From Desulfoscipio sp. XC116 (GTDB lineage Bacteria; Bacillota; Desulfotomaculia; Desulfotomaculales; Desulfallaceae), in contig NZ_CP156660.1 of the NCBI RefSeq assembly GCF_039851975.1, positions 124,001-188,000 of the forward strand: DNA of 64,000 nt, written 5' to 3'. Every line of letters starts with the position of its first letter. Positions within the stretch are counted from its first letter, which is position 1. Positions 52,981-61,414 of the stretch are shown here, one piece after another. Under the pieces are notes generated by a model. That model was not told the DNA's origin and ran no database searches. It saw only the letters and a list, made by a program, of their open reading frames with translations. Made by a program: the position numbers and the translations under genes.

Positions 52981-53037
52981 GCATGCTGATTTGACGAAGT
53001 TCTAAGGTGTATTTTGATAAATATTGATAAATAATAT
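52976..53037. repeat. 62-bp direct repeat, left copy (IS target duplication)
   Basis: Begins GTTAAGCATGCTGATTTG and ends ATAAATAATAT; identical to 55050-55111. It contains the folK stop codon. Confidence 0.92.
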
Positions 53038-53062
53038 CTCATCTTTGACACTTATGTGGAGA

Positions 53063-53106
53063 CAAAAAGCCTATATCCCTTGGTAATAAAGGGTCATAGG
53101 CTTTTT
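53063..53106. terminator. Terminator inside the IS, 3' of the transposase
   Basis: AAAAAGCCTAT (about 53063-53073) pairs with ATAGGCTTTTTT (about 53095-53106), inner CCCTT/AAGGG. It can also end folK transcripts. Confidence 0.8.
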
Positions 53107-53133
53107 TCATATTCTATAAAAATGAGTAATGTT

Positions 53134-54912
53134 TTATTTCTTAGTGAAATTAAAAATTCTTTTTAGCTCTTTTGTATTTACGATCTCGTAGTCTGTTCGA
53201 AATCCAAAATGGCTATGCAAAGCATCCGTGATATTGGTGCGTTTATACGTAGGAACAACCCCTTCTCCAGGGATCTTGTAGAAATTCATATCCCGTATCG
53301 TTGTTAAAATCTCTTTACATGTGAATTCGCCCCCCAGTTTCTTTTCCAGCATTCGATAGAGGATCAACGACAGGAAACAGGTCATAAAGTGAGCCGTAAT
53401 CCGGTCGTCTCGGCTCAGATAAACAGGTCTGGCTTTAAATTCACTCTTAATGATGCGAAAGCATTCTTCAATCTCCCATCGTCCCTTGTTCACCTTAACG
53501 ATATCAGAAATAGAATCTTCTAAATTGGTACAAACCGCATAGAAGCCATCATATTGCGCCTCCTCATTGATCACATCTTGATTGATGCTGAGCAACTCTT
53601 TTTCAGCAAGCTCACCATCAGGAGTGCAAAAACTCTTTTGAATAAACCTCCGGTAATCATTAGCATTACACTTTTTTAGTTTGGCTGGGTTTTTCTCCAT
53701 GATTTTACGGGCGCGTTCAATCTGATTGCTGCGTATGATCTCCTGATAATTTTTATATTTTAAAGAAAAGGTCACAATCAACCTTTGTTCAAGATCACCC
53801 TCCTTGAGCCAGCGTTCTTTATAGAAAACCATAGATTCCAGCGTTTTTTTCTCCTCTTCTGAGGTCGTGTCGCTTTGAAACCGCTGAATGACTTCCGTTA
53901 GATTGTAAGAGGTTTTCGTCTTATCGTGCGAAGACGTTTCACTCTTGTGTTTATTAAGGCTCCAGTCTGCCGGATCGAGCGCCCACTCTTTCAAAAATTG
54001 CTTCAACTTCTTGATCGACTGGGTGGTGATAAAAGCTCGCTCTTGGATGTCGTTAAACTTCCGGTTGGCGGTACTGGCAAGACCGGCATCAGTACAGACA
54101 ACAAATTGAGAGAGTTTAAAATTGGCAAGGATTTTCCGTTCTAAAGGTTTCAGGGTCACCTGCTCATTGGTATTTCCGGGATGAATACAGAAAGCCAAAG
54201 GAACACCATCACCATCCATAAACAATCCCATTTCCACAAGGGGATTCGGACGGTTCTCCTTGCCTTTGCCATACTGTTTTAAGCCCTCAGCCTGTTCAAT
54301 TTCAAAGAAGAAGTTAGTGCAGTCATAGAACAAAACCGCTGTGTTGCGCTTGCAAGCGTTAAGGCTGTTTTTATATACCTGAGCTTGGATGAAATCACTC
54401 TCCTTGGCTAAAATCTCCAATGCACGATATACATGCTGCAGCTCAAGGCGCGGTTGCTCAAGAAAGTTCCGCACCAGTTCCTTGGTAGCAAGCTTTGAGC
54501 CGGGAAAGAGGATGCGGCCATAAAGGAGCGAGGCAAGAATCGTATTTAAATCAAAGGTGATTTTGTATTTTTTCTGAAGGACAGCACAAATTTTATGTAG
54601 ACCCAAACTGTGATACAGACTTTGCAAGAACAAATAGCCGCCATTGAATGAAGCCTGGCGATCTTTAGCGATAACTTTTGTAGGGGAAAACTCAACTATA
54701 ACTTTGCGTTGAGATTCTTTTTCTTGACGATTAAGTTCATCGATATAAGCCTTAGCCCATTCGTAGGGATCACGACCGTTTAATTTTTTACGGAGCTCCT
54801 TTTCCGTGCCAAGTTTTTCAACGATTTTAGTGGAGCGCACCCCCTTTTCATAGACGGACTTAATCACATAAAAAGAGGTGGCGTTTTTTGATTTGGATAA
54901 AGATAATCGCAT
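53134..54912 (-). CDS. IS1634-family DDE transposase
   Basis: 592 residues, uninterrupted. IS4-superfamily/IS1634 layout: N-terminal SFYVIKSVYEKGVRSTKIVE, then the first catalytic Asp in VLFYDCTNFFFEIE, the second in FVVCTDAGLAS and the Glu in GRWEIEECFRIIKSEF (Y-x2-R-W-x-I-E-x-x-F type signature), followed by RPVYLSRDDRITAHFM. Catalyses movement of the element. ATG 54912. Composition is AT-rich compared with the neighbouring fol genes. Confidence 0.95.
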   Translation of the reverse strand: MRLSLSKSKNATSFYVIKSVYEKGVRSTKIVEKLGTEKELRKKLNGRDPYEWAKAYIDELNRQEKESQRKVIVEFSPTKVIAKDRQASFNGGYLFLQSLYHSLGLHKICAVLQKKYKITFDLNTILASLLYGRILFPGSKLATKELVRNFLEQPRLELQHVYRALEILAKESDFIQAQVYKNSLNACKRNTAVLFYDCTNFFFEIEQAEGLKQYGKGKENRPNPLVEMGLFMDGDGVPLAFCIHPGNTNEQVTLKPLERKILANFKLSQFVVCTDAGLASTANRKFNDIQERAFITTQSIKKLKQFLKEWALDPADWSLNKHKSETSSHDKTKTSYNLTEVIQRFQSDTTSEEEKKTLESMVFYKERWLKEGDLEQRLIVTFSLKYKNYQEIIRSNQIERARKIMEKNPAKLKKCNANDYRRFIQKSFCTPDGELAEKELLSINQDVINEEAQYDGFYAVCTNLEDSISDIVKVNKGRWEIEECFRIIKSEFKARPVYLSRDDRITAHFMTCFLSLILYRMLEKKLGGEFTCKEILTTIRDMNFYKIPGEGVVPTYKRTNITDALHSHFGFRTDYEIVNTKELKRIFNFTKK

Positions 54913-55049
54913 ACCTTAAAAACCCCCAATCCTTTGTATTGTAACACAATACCAAACATTACGCAATAGTAAACCAGGAAATTTGACAAAAAAATAAGCC
55001 TATTTCAAGGCTTCCAGCGTTTTTTTGACCATGCAACTGTCAAAGACCC

Positions 55050-55111
55050 GTTAAGCATGCTGATTTGACGAAGTTCTAAGGTGTATTTTGATAAATATTG
55101 ATAAATAATAT
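55050..55111. repeat. 62-bp direct repeat, right copy (IS target duplication)
   Basis: Identical to 52976-53037. It includes the -35 box (55098) of the promoter for the downstream operon. Confidence 0.92.
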
Positions 55112-55126
55112 GAAATATGATACAAT
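55098..55126 (+). promoter_or_regulatory. Candidate sigma-A promoter of the methyltransferase/transporter operon
   Basis: TTGATA (55098-55103), 17-base spacer, TACAAT (55121-55126). The -35 box is within the right direct repeat, the -10 box just outside it. The left repeat copy therefore carries only an orphan -35. Confidence 0.6.
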
Positions 55127-55130
55127 AAAT

Positions 55131-55266
55131 TAGTGGCAAAAGCCACATTTAAGAACTCTGAAGAGTTTTCTTTTAATTAATTTATGCTGGGTGCTTATAA
55201 AGTTGTATGGACGCATCATACGCAGAATGTCTGAAGGCATGTCATTTGACATGCCTTTTATTTTTG
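55131..55266 (+). promoter_or_regulatory. Structured leader with an internal terminator, possible riboswitch/attenuator
   Basis: Begins just after the candidate -10. Contains GTGGC-AAAA-GCCAC (55133-55146), an AGAACTCT/AGAGTTTTCT hairpin (55152-55171), GTATG/CATAC (55205-55221) and a perfect 11-bp terminator stem AAGGCATGTCA (55234-55244) / TGACATGCCTT (55247-55257) with TTTT-A-TTTTT. The methyltransferase start lies about 120 bases further, so this terminator would control the operon. Ligand class not recognised. Confidence 0.5.
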
Positions 55267-55315
55267 CAATAAACATTACGCAGTGGAAGGCCAAATGATA
55301 CTAGGTTGTTTTGTA

Positions 55316-55327
55316 CCCCCCCCCCCC
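55316..55327 (+). repeat. 12-base poly-C tract upstream of the operon
   Basis: An uninterrupted C12 lies 60 bases before the methyltransferase start. Such tracts slip during replication and may also be prone to sequencing error. Confidence 0.8.
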
Positions 55328-55387
55328 AAGGGGTTTGTTGGGCAATGAATTCTCTGTTGTGAAATAAATACTGGAGGAAATAAGATT

Positions 55388-56137
55388 ATGGAATTGAATA
55401 CCCGCATCAAAAGCTACTGGGAAGGTGAAGCGGAGGGTTATAGTGACGCAATCAAAGATGAATTAAAGGGATTTGAACGAAAAACATGGACGAAGCTGAT
55501 ATTGGAATATGCTCCGTCCAAAGACTGTCTTGATATATTGGACATTGGCACAGGACCAGGATTTTTCCCAATTATTTTGTCACAAGTCGGACATAAAGTT
55601 ACGGGTATTGATCTAACTGAAAATATGATCGAATGTGCACGCCAAAACTTGGAAAAGGAGGGCATTGCCGCAAAATTGTGGACTATGGATTGTCAGGCTC
55701 TTGAGTTTCCCGATAATTGCTTCGATCTTCTGCTCTGTCGCAATCTCACATGGACGCTTGACGATCCTCAGAAAGCCTATAAGGAATGGTTCCGTGTCTT
55801 ACGCTCGGGTGGCAGACTCCTTGTATTCGACGCTTGCTGGTATCTGCACTTATTCCATGAAGATCTCAAAAAGGCCTATGAAAAGAAGCAGCAAGAGATC
55901 CTCTTAAAATACGGACGCCCACTGCATCAGCACAAGGATCAGGCGGAAGGCGACGCGCTTAGTCGAAAGCTGTTTATGAGCGATAAAGTGCGGCCGCAAT
56001 GGGATTTGAATATTATGCTTTGCCTCGGATTTTCAAAGGTTTTTGCAGATGTCTTTGTGGGGCGGCGGATACTCACGGAACAGCAACAAGATATTAACAA
56101 TATACATCCTCCTTTTTTGGTCGGAGGAGAAAAATAA
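55388..56137 (+). CDS. Class I SAM-dependent methyltransferase (first of a flanking pair)
   Basis: 249 residues from ATG 55388 (TGGAGGAAATAAG). Motif I ILDIGTGPGFFPIIL at about 51-65, motif II acidic GIDLTENMIECA, then MDCQALEFPDNCFDLLLCRN and LTWTLDDPQKAYKEWFRVLR. The last phrase is shared with the second methyltransferase (61415), so the two are paralogues. Substrate unknown; UbiE/arsenite-like small-molecule type. Position as first gene of a nickel-type ABC transporter operon suggests it methylates a small chelator or handles a transported compound. AT-rich like its neighbours. Confidence 0.85.
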   Translation: MELNTRIKSYWEGEAEGYSDAIKDELKGFERKTWTKLILEYAPSKDCLDILDIGTGPGFFPIILSQVGHKVTGIDLTENMIECARQNLEKEGIAAKLWTMDCQALEFPDNCFDLLLCRNLTWTLDDPQKAYKEWFRVLRSGGRLLVFDACWYLHLFHEDLKKAYEKKQQEILLKYGRPLHQHKDQAEGDALSRKLFMSDKVRPQWDLNIMLCLGFSKVFADVFVGRRILTEQQQDINNIHPPFLVGGEK

Positions 56138-56158
56138 ATTAGTGGGTTTAATACTGTT

Positions 56159-57091
56159 ATGCTTAAATACATAGTTAAGCGGCTACTCATGCTAATTCCA
56201 GTATTACTTGCAGTATCACTGATTACTTTTATTCTTGGCAGCATGTCATCTGGTGATACAGCGCGTACATTGGCTGAAAAAAAACACGATAGGCCGACAC
56301 AAGCACAAATTGAAGAAATACGGGTACAAATGGGCTTTGATAGGCCGGTTCTTGTCCAATACATTGATTGGTTCGAAGATGTCTTTAAAAAGGGTAATCT
56401 GGGCATTTCATATTCTAACGATGAACCGGTGGTTAATGAAATGGCCCGATATTTCCCAAAGACATTGAAGCTGGCGCTTACTGCATTGATATTTTTAGTG
56501 GTTATTGCTTTTACTCTTGGAATTTTATCGGCGGTATTCCCCGAATCATGGATTGATAGGCTATCCAGACTTTACTGCTTCTGCAGTGTCTCAATACCGG
56601 AGTTCTGGCTTGGACTTATTTTACTGTATGTTTTTGGCGTTCAATACAGATTAGTCCCGGTGCTTGGAGGAAATTCAAGCGGGTTACCAATCATACCGGC
56701 TCTTACCATATCTATATGCAGCGGCGGAATTTACGTCCGACTTGTTAAAACAAATATGGAAGAAGTATTAGACAAAGGATTTATCCGAGCGGCCAGAGCA
56801 AGGGGCGTGCACGAGTATAAAATCGTAACCAAACACGCATTAAAAAATGCAATCCTTCCCGTACTTAATAAACTTGGAATGGGTTTTGGCTCCCTGTTGG
56901 CCGGTTCTGCTATTGTTGAATCGGTCTTTTCATGGAACGGTTTAGGAAAGTTTGCGCTTGAATCTGTCAAATTAAAAGATTATCCGGTTGTACAGGGTTA
57001 TGTTCTTTTTATGGCCGTCTTAATAGTTTTAATCAATCTGATAGTTGACATTATATGCGGCATCATTGACCCGCGCCTTAAAAAGACATAA
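56159..57091 (+). CDS. nikB: Nickel/peptide-type ABC transporter permease (NikB/DppB family)
   Basis: 310 residues, six membrane segments (first at about 8-28). LKYIVKRLLMLIPVLLAVSL is the typical DppB/NikB start, then MGFDRPVLVQYIDWF and the permease EAA loop RAARARGVHEYKIVTKHALK at about 204-223. Forms a heterodimeric channel with the next gene product. The specific nickel label rests on the NikA-like binding protein in the same operon. 21 bases after the methyltransferase. Confidence 0.88.
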   Translation: MLKYIVKRLLMLIPVLLAVSLITFILGSMSSGDTARTLAEKKHDRPTQAQIEEIRVQMGFDRPVLVQYIDWFEDVFKKGNLGISYSNDEPVVNEMARYFPKTLKLALTALIFLVVIAFTLGILSAVFPESWIDRLSRLYCFCSVSIPEFWLGLILLYVFGVQYRLVPVLGGNSSGLPIIPALTISICSGGIYVRLVKTNMEEVLDKGFIRAARARGVHEYKIVTKHALKNAILPVLNKLGMGFGSLLAGSAIVESVFSWNGLGKFALESVKLKDYPVVQGYVLFMAVLIVLINLIVDIICGIIDPRLKKT

Positions 57092-57103
57092 GGAGGAGCA
57101 TGG

Positions 57104-57973
57104 GTGCGAATCAAGACAAAAGCACAAAAAGAAATAAGTGCCGGGCCTCATTTGTCGAATAAAAGATTTAAGCGGTTATTTTCTCGAAAAATAACGGTCA
57201 TTGGTTTTGTTTTGGTTGTTTTTATTATAGCCGTAGCTATATTTGCTCCCATTATCGCACCCAATGACCCGCTTAAGGTAAATATGTCTTTGCGCTTTGA
57301 AGGCCCAAGCTCATCATATTGGCTTGGAACTGATAATTTGGGGAGGTGTATAGCCTCACGTATAATTTGGGGAGCAAGGATGTCATTGCTATATAGTCTG
57401 TGTGTTCTGGGACTTATGCTTGTAATCAGCATACCGGCAGGGTTGATTTCCGGTTATGCGGGCGGTCGTGTGGATGCGGTTATTATGCGGATAATCGATA
57501 TTTTCTTGTCATTGCCGACTTTTTTAATGGCATTAGCCATTGCCGGTATGCTGGGACCCAGCACTCAAAATATGATTATCGCAATGGCAAGTGTCTGGTG
57601 GGCACCTTATGCGAGACTTATCCGTGGTATGGCCCAGCAGATAAAACAGCAGGATTTTATACTTGCGGCGAAATCCGCAGCTTGTACACATATGCAGATA
57701 ATTTTTAAGCACATACTGCGTAATATCGCTTCAACAATCATTGTGATGTCCACTCTTGAAGTTGGGTCAATTATTTTAGCTATCGCATCGTTTTCATTTA
57801 TTGGATTAGGCGCTCAACCGCCTAATCCTGAATGGGGCATTATGCTCAGCGATAGTAAAGAATTTATGCAGACCCAACCTCAGTTAATGATTTACCCGGG
57901 TATCGCAATTATTATTACGGTTATGGCATTTAACCTCTTGGGAGAGGAACTGAAAAATGCAATGCTGGAATAA
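57104..57973 (+). CDS. nikC: Nickel/peptide-type ABC transporter permease (NikC/DppC family)
   Basis: 289 residues from GTG 57104 after AAGGAGGAG. N-terminal membrane segment (about 30-50) with FAPIIAPNDPLKVNM, then WLGTDNLGRCIASRIIWGAR, typical of DppC/NikC. EAA loop LAAKSAACTHMQIIFKHILR at about 188-207, followed by GLGAQPPNPEWGIMLSD. Its 3' end overlaps the next gene by 17 bases. Confidence 0.88.
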   Translation: MRIKTKAQKEISAGPHLSNKRFKRLFSRKITVIGFVLVVFIIAVAIFAPIIAPNDPLKVNMSLRFEGPSSSYWLGTDNLGRCIASRIIWGARMSLLYSLCVLGLMLVISIPAGLISGYAGGRVDAVIMRIIDIFLSLPTFLMALAIAGMLGPSTQNMIIAMASVWWAPYARLIRGMAQQIKQQDFILAAKSAACTHMQIIFKHILRNIASTIIVMSTLEVGSIILAIASFSFIGLGAQPPNPEWGIMLSDSKEFMQTQPQLMIYPGIAIIITVMAFNLLGEELKNAMLE

Positions 57974-58772
57974 TGACAATACGCAGGCGTCGGAAACTGC
58001 AATATTAGACATTCAAAATCTTACTTTAAATTATAAAGGACAGAATCAGAACGTCCGAGTCTTAGACAACTTTAGCCTTGTCGCGAAGGCCGGCAGAATC
58101 ACCGCCCTCGTAGGTGAAAGCGGCTGTGGGAAATCTACCGCGGCGCTTGCGACAATGGGCATTCAAGATAGGAATGCTATTGTCTCCGGGGGGAAGATTT
58201 GTATAGCAGGGACAGACATTCTTACGTTGCCTAAAGCAAATCAACGATCTTATATATCAAATCATGCCGGTATCATTTTTCAGGATCCCATGGATTCATT
58301 AAACCCATTGCTTACAATAGGAGATCAATTAACAGAAACGATACGGATACACCGGAAAATGAAAAAAAAACACGCACTTTCCGTTGCCATAAAACAGCTC
58401 CAAGCAGTAAGCCTGCCTCAACCTGAGGAAGTGGTGAAAAAGTATCCGTTTATGCTCAGTGGGGGAATGTGTCAGCGAGTGATGATCGCAATTGCCAGTA
58501 TCTCGCACCCGCCACTTCTTATTGCGGATGAACCGACAACTGCTCTTGATGTAACAGTGCAGGCTCAAATTCTGAAGCTATTAAGCACGCTGCCCCGGAA
58601 AAAAGGAAGTGCGGTTCTGCTTATTACACACGATTTGGGGGTCGTCGCAGAGATAGCGGATGATGTATATATTATGAAAGAAGGCCATATTGCGGAAAAA
58701 GGTACGGCCGACGATATATTCCGGCATCCGCAGCATGAATATACCCGCCAATTATTGGCTGCCGCATTGTGA
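57957..58772 (+). CDS. nikD: ABC transporter ATP-binding protein (NikD type)
   Basis: 271 residues. Walker A GESGCGKST at about 52, Q-loop IIFQDPMDSLNPLLTIGDQL, signature LSGGMCQR at about 166, Walker B LLIADEPTTALD at about 189 and H-loop LLITHDLGVV. It lacks the C-terminal Cys-rich extension of its partner. Overlap with nikC indicates translational coupling. Confidence 0.9.
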   Translation: MQCWNNDNTQASETAILDIQNLTLNYKGQNQNVRVLDNFSLVAKAGRITALVGESGCGKSTAALATMGIQDRNAIVSGGKICIAGTDILTLPKANQRSYISNHAGIIFQDPMDSLNPLLTIGDQLTETIRIHRKMKKKHALSVAIKQLQAVSLPQPEEVVKKYPFMLSGGMCQRVMIAIASISHPPLLIADEPTTALDVTVQAQILKLLSTLPRKKGSAVLLITHDLGVVAEIADDVYIMKEGHIAEKGTADDIFRHPQHEYTRQLLAAAL

Positions 58773-58783
58773 GAGGATTATAC

Positions 58784-59749
58784 ATGGAAGTATTGGCAAA
58801 AGCAATAGACATACGCAAATGCTATATCAAACAAAGCTTATTTTTTAGGAACAATGAACCGGTTTCAGCTGTAAATGGGGTATCGCTTGATATTTTAAAA
58901 GGCTCTTCAGTGGCATTGATCGGAGAGAGCGGAAGCGGGAAAAGCACCTTTGGCAGAATAATTGCCGGTTTGGAAAAACCGACAGAAGGACAGGTCTTTT
59001 TTAAAGGTCAAGTGATATCGAATATTTCACTTAATAAAATGCGTCCCTTACGGCGAAATATCCAGATGATCTTTCAAAATAGCAACAGTGTTTTCGATAC
59101 GTCCTACTCGATAGGAGAAGCTATTGCGGAGGTTATTAAAAACAATGAGAAGGTATCAAGAAAAGAATGTTCAGAAAAGGTATCCGAGATATTGGAACAG
59201 GTGGGCTTAAGTCAATCTTATGCTCAACGTAATCCGAGAGAATTAAGCGGGGGTCAACGCCAAAGGGCAAGTATTGCGCGGGCGCTTGTTCTTCATCCGG
59301 AATTCATTATTTGTGATGAGCCAACTTCAAGTCTCGATTATTCACTTCGCAAGCAAATTCTAACTCTGTTAAATGATTTAAGAAACCGGTATAAGTTAAC
59401 ATACTTATTTATCACTCATGATATAAACTGCGTACCTTATGTTTGCGAAAGTATAGATGTTATGTATGCCGGTAAAATAATTGAGCAAATTGACTTGAAA
59501 AAAGTTTCCATGCAGAACGCGGTTCATCCCTATACCAGGCTATTGATATCGTCGGTACCGGCGAAAACTCCGGATAAGCGCAATAAACATGGAGTTGAAA
59601 ATGCAGGTGAAACAATAGTAATACCGGATTCTAAACAATGTTGCAGGTTTTATTCACGTTGTCAGTATTGCACACAACGCTGTGAAAATGAAAATCCTAT
59701 ATTAAAGGAGATTTCAGGCGGTCATTATGTGGCATGTCATATGATTTAG
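58784..59749 (+). CDS. nikE: ABC transporter ATP-binding protein (NikE type) with C-terminal Cys motif
   Basis: 321 residues from ATG 58784 (GAGAGGATT at 58771); the earlier GTG 58769 overlaps the preceding stop. Walker A GESGSGKST at about 46, signature LSGGQRQR at about 155, Walker B FIICDEPTSSLD. The C-terminal extension C-x5-C-x2-C-x3-C (CRFYSRCQYCTQRC at about 289-302) followed by HYVACH is the cysteine region found in many Opp/Dpp ATPases. Confidence 0.9.
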   Translation: MEVLAKAIDIRKCYIKQSLFFRNNEPVSAVNGVSLDILKGSSVALIGESGSGKSTFGRIIAGLEKPTEGQVFFKGQVISNISLNKMRPLRRNIQMIFQNSNSVFDTSYSIGEAIAEVIKNNEKVSRKECSEKVSEILEQVGLSQSYAQRNPRELSGGQRQRASIARALVLHPEFIICDEPTSSLDYSLRKQILTLLNDLRNRYKLTYLFITHDINCVPYVCESIDVMYAGKIIEQIDLKKVSMQNAVHPYTRLLISSVPAKTPDKRNKHGVENAGETIVIPDSKQCCRFYSRCQYCTQRCENENPILKEISGGHYVACHMI

Positions 59750-59791
59750 TCTTTTTAAAGTCGGATTACCGTATAAAAGAGGAGAATAACT

Positions 59792-61402
59792 ATGAGAAAA
59801 AAGCACTTACAACTAATTATTGCATCGGCAATGTTTATTATGCTGTTATTAAGCGGGTGCGGGTCGTCTCAGTCGTCGGCTACTCAACAAGGTAAAAATT
59901 CAGCGGCTTCAAAAGCAGCCTCTGAAACTAATCAGTCGAATACAATAACCGTCATGGTTTCAGGCAAGCTAAATCCAAAAGACGCCAGCCCAATAGAATC
60001 AAGCACGGAAATGTGCCTTTATGAAATGGTATATGAACCATTGGTAAAATACGGGCAAGGAGGCGCAATCAAGCCGGCCCTTGCTGAGCGCTGGAATGTA
60101 AGCGACGATGGAACACAATATACCTTCCATTTGCGCAAGGACGTTAAGTTCTCAGACGGGACGAATTTCAATGCCGATAGCGTTGTCAGCAGCGCAAAGC
60201 ACTGGGATCCCTCCAGCTTTTCCTCTCCGCTCACAAATGTTGAGAAGTTGGACGATTACACGGTAAAACTCACTTTTCAAGATAACTGCTACCCCGTACT
60301 TATTGAACTTACTTATCCTCGACCTTATCGTATCGCTTCTGAAAACTCATTTGATTCTAAAGCCAATTTTGTAAGCATGATCGGTACGGGAGAATGGATG
60401 GTCGAAAGCTATACTCCCGAAGAGGAAGTTATTATGGTTCCCAACCCCTATTACTATAAGGAAAAACCTAATATTCAAAAAATCATCATCAAAAAGGTAA
60501 CCGATAATGAATCAAGAATTATGGCGCTTCAAAGTGGCGAGGCTGATCTTTCTTTGGCCGATTTGCCTGCTGAGAGCAAGTCTATTATCAAATCGTCAAA
60601 TAAGCTTACTACTCTAACGACTAAAAGTACAATGGGATTTTTCTTAATTTTAAATCAAGAAAACACGGTGTTTCAAGACCAAAACGTTCGCCTTGCAGTA
60701 AACTATGCGCTGGACAGGAACAGTATCGTCAAAAATATTTTTGGGGGCAATGCTGTTGTGGCAAAGGGGATCTTACCTGCGACAGTACCCTATGTTACCG
60801 GCCAAAACAGCGAAGGGTACTCTTACAGCATTGATAAGGCAAAGGAATTGTTGGCTAAATCAGGATATATCGACAGCGATGGAGATGGAATCGTAGAGAA
60901 GGATGGAACACCATTATCCCTGAAACTTGTTTTTCAATCTGAAGAATATGCCAGTTGGAAATCAATCTGCGAATATTTGCAATCGGCCGCCAAAGAATTG
61001 GGGATTGATATTCGATTGGAACAACGTGATATATCCGCCTACTATGATGCGATCTGGAAGAATCGTGATTTTGATATGATTATTTATCGCACCTATTCGG
61101 ATTCATGGAACCCTCACGGCTTTTTACGCTCTATGTTTTATCAATCTGAAGGAGATACGTCCGTATGCTGGTATAATTCACAATTAAACCAGTATCTTGA
61201 TGAAGTGATTAAAATTCAGGATGAAACTGCCCGACAGACAAAGTATAACCAGATATTTAAGCTTATCGACAACTATGCACCGGTTATTCCTCTCTGCTAT
61301 CCGAATAAGGAATATGTATACAATACCCGCCTGAAGAATGTGGCAGCAGCACCGACAACTTATGAAGGAATAGAATGGCAATTGATTGCCATATCAAAGT
61401 AG
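59792..61402 (+). CDS. nikA: Nickel-binding-type extracellular solute-binding lipoprotein (NikA family)
   Basis: 536 residues. Signal peptide with lipobox LLSGC, lipidated Cys 23, then a Ser/Ala/Gln-rich linker (about 25-50). SBP family 5 fold: YEMVYEPLVKY, ALAERWNVSDDGTQYTFHLR, KDVKFSDGTNFNADSVV, MIGTGEWMVESYTPEEEVIM. The segment IYRTYSDSWNPHGFLRSMF at about 430 matches the NikA region that carries the nickel-liganding His, and the His is kept. It could equally bind a metal-chelator complex. Start ATG 59792 after GAGGAGAATAAC. Confidence 0.88.
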   Translation: MRKKHLQLIIASAMFIMLLLSGCGSSQSSATQQGKNSAASKAASETNQSNTITVMVSGKLNPKDASPIESSTEMCLYEMVYEPLVKYGQGGAIKPALAERWNVSDDGTQYTFHLRKDVKFSDGTNFNADSVVSSAKHWDPSSFSSPLTNVEKLDDYTVKLTFQDNCYPVLIELTYPRPYRIASENSFDSKANFVSMIGTGEWMVESYTPEEEVIMVPNPYYYKEKPNIQKIIIKKVTDNESRIMALQSGEADLSLADLPAESKSIIKSSNKLTTLTTKSTMGFFLILNQENTVFQDQNVRLAVNYALDRNSIVKNIFGGNAVVAKGILPATVPYVTGQNSEGYSYSIDKAKELLAKSGYIDSDGDGIVEKDGTPLSLKLVFQSEEYASWKSICEYLQSAAKELGIDIRLEQRDISAYYDAIWKNRDFDMIIYRTYSDSWNPHGFLRSMFYQSEGDTSVCWYNSQLNQYLDEVIKIQDETARQTKYNQIFKLIDNYAPVIPLCYPNKEYVYNTRLKNVAAAPTTYEGIEWQLIAISK

Positions 61403-61414
61403 GAGGGAAAGTTT

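Larger units (their letters stand above)
53038..55049. mobile_element. IS1634-family insertion sequence, intact, about 2.0 kb
   Basis: One transposase on the minus strand between imperfect terminal inverted repeats: left end TCTTTGACACTT (from about 53042), right end, read inward from 55049, TCTTTGACAGTT. Flanked by 62-bp identical direct repeats. Unusually long target duplications are known for IS1634/IS1549. The recent look (identical repeats, open transposase) suggests a recent insertion. A strong hairpin at 53063-53106 can stop transcripts on both strands. Confidence 0.92.
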
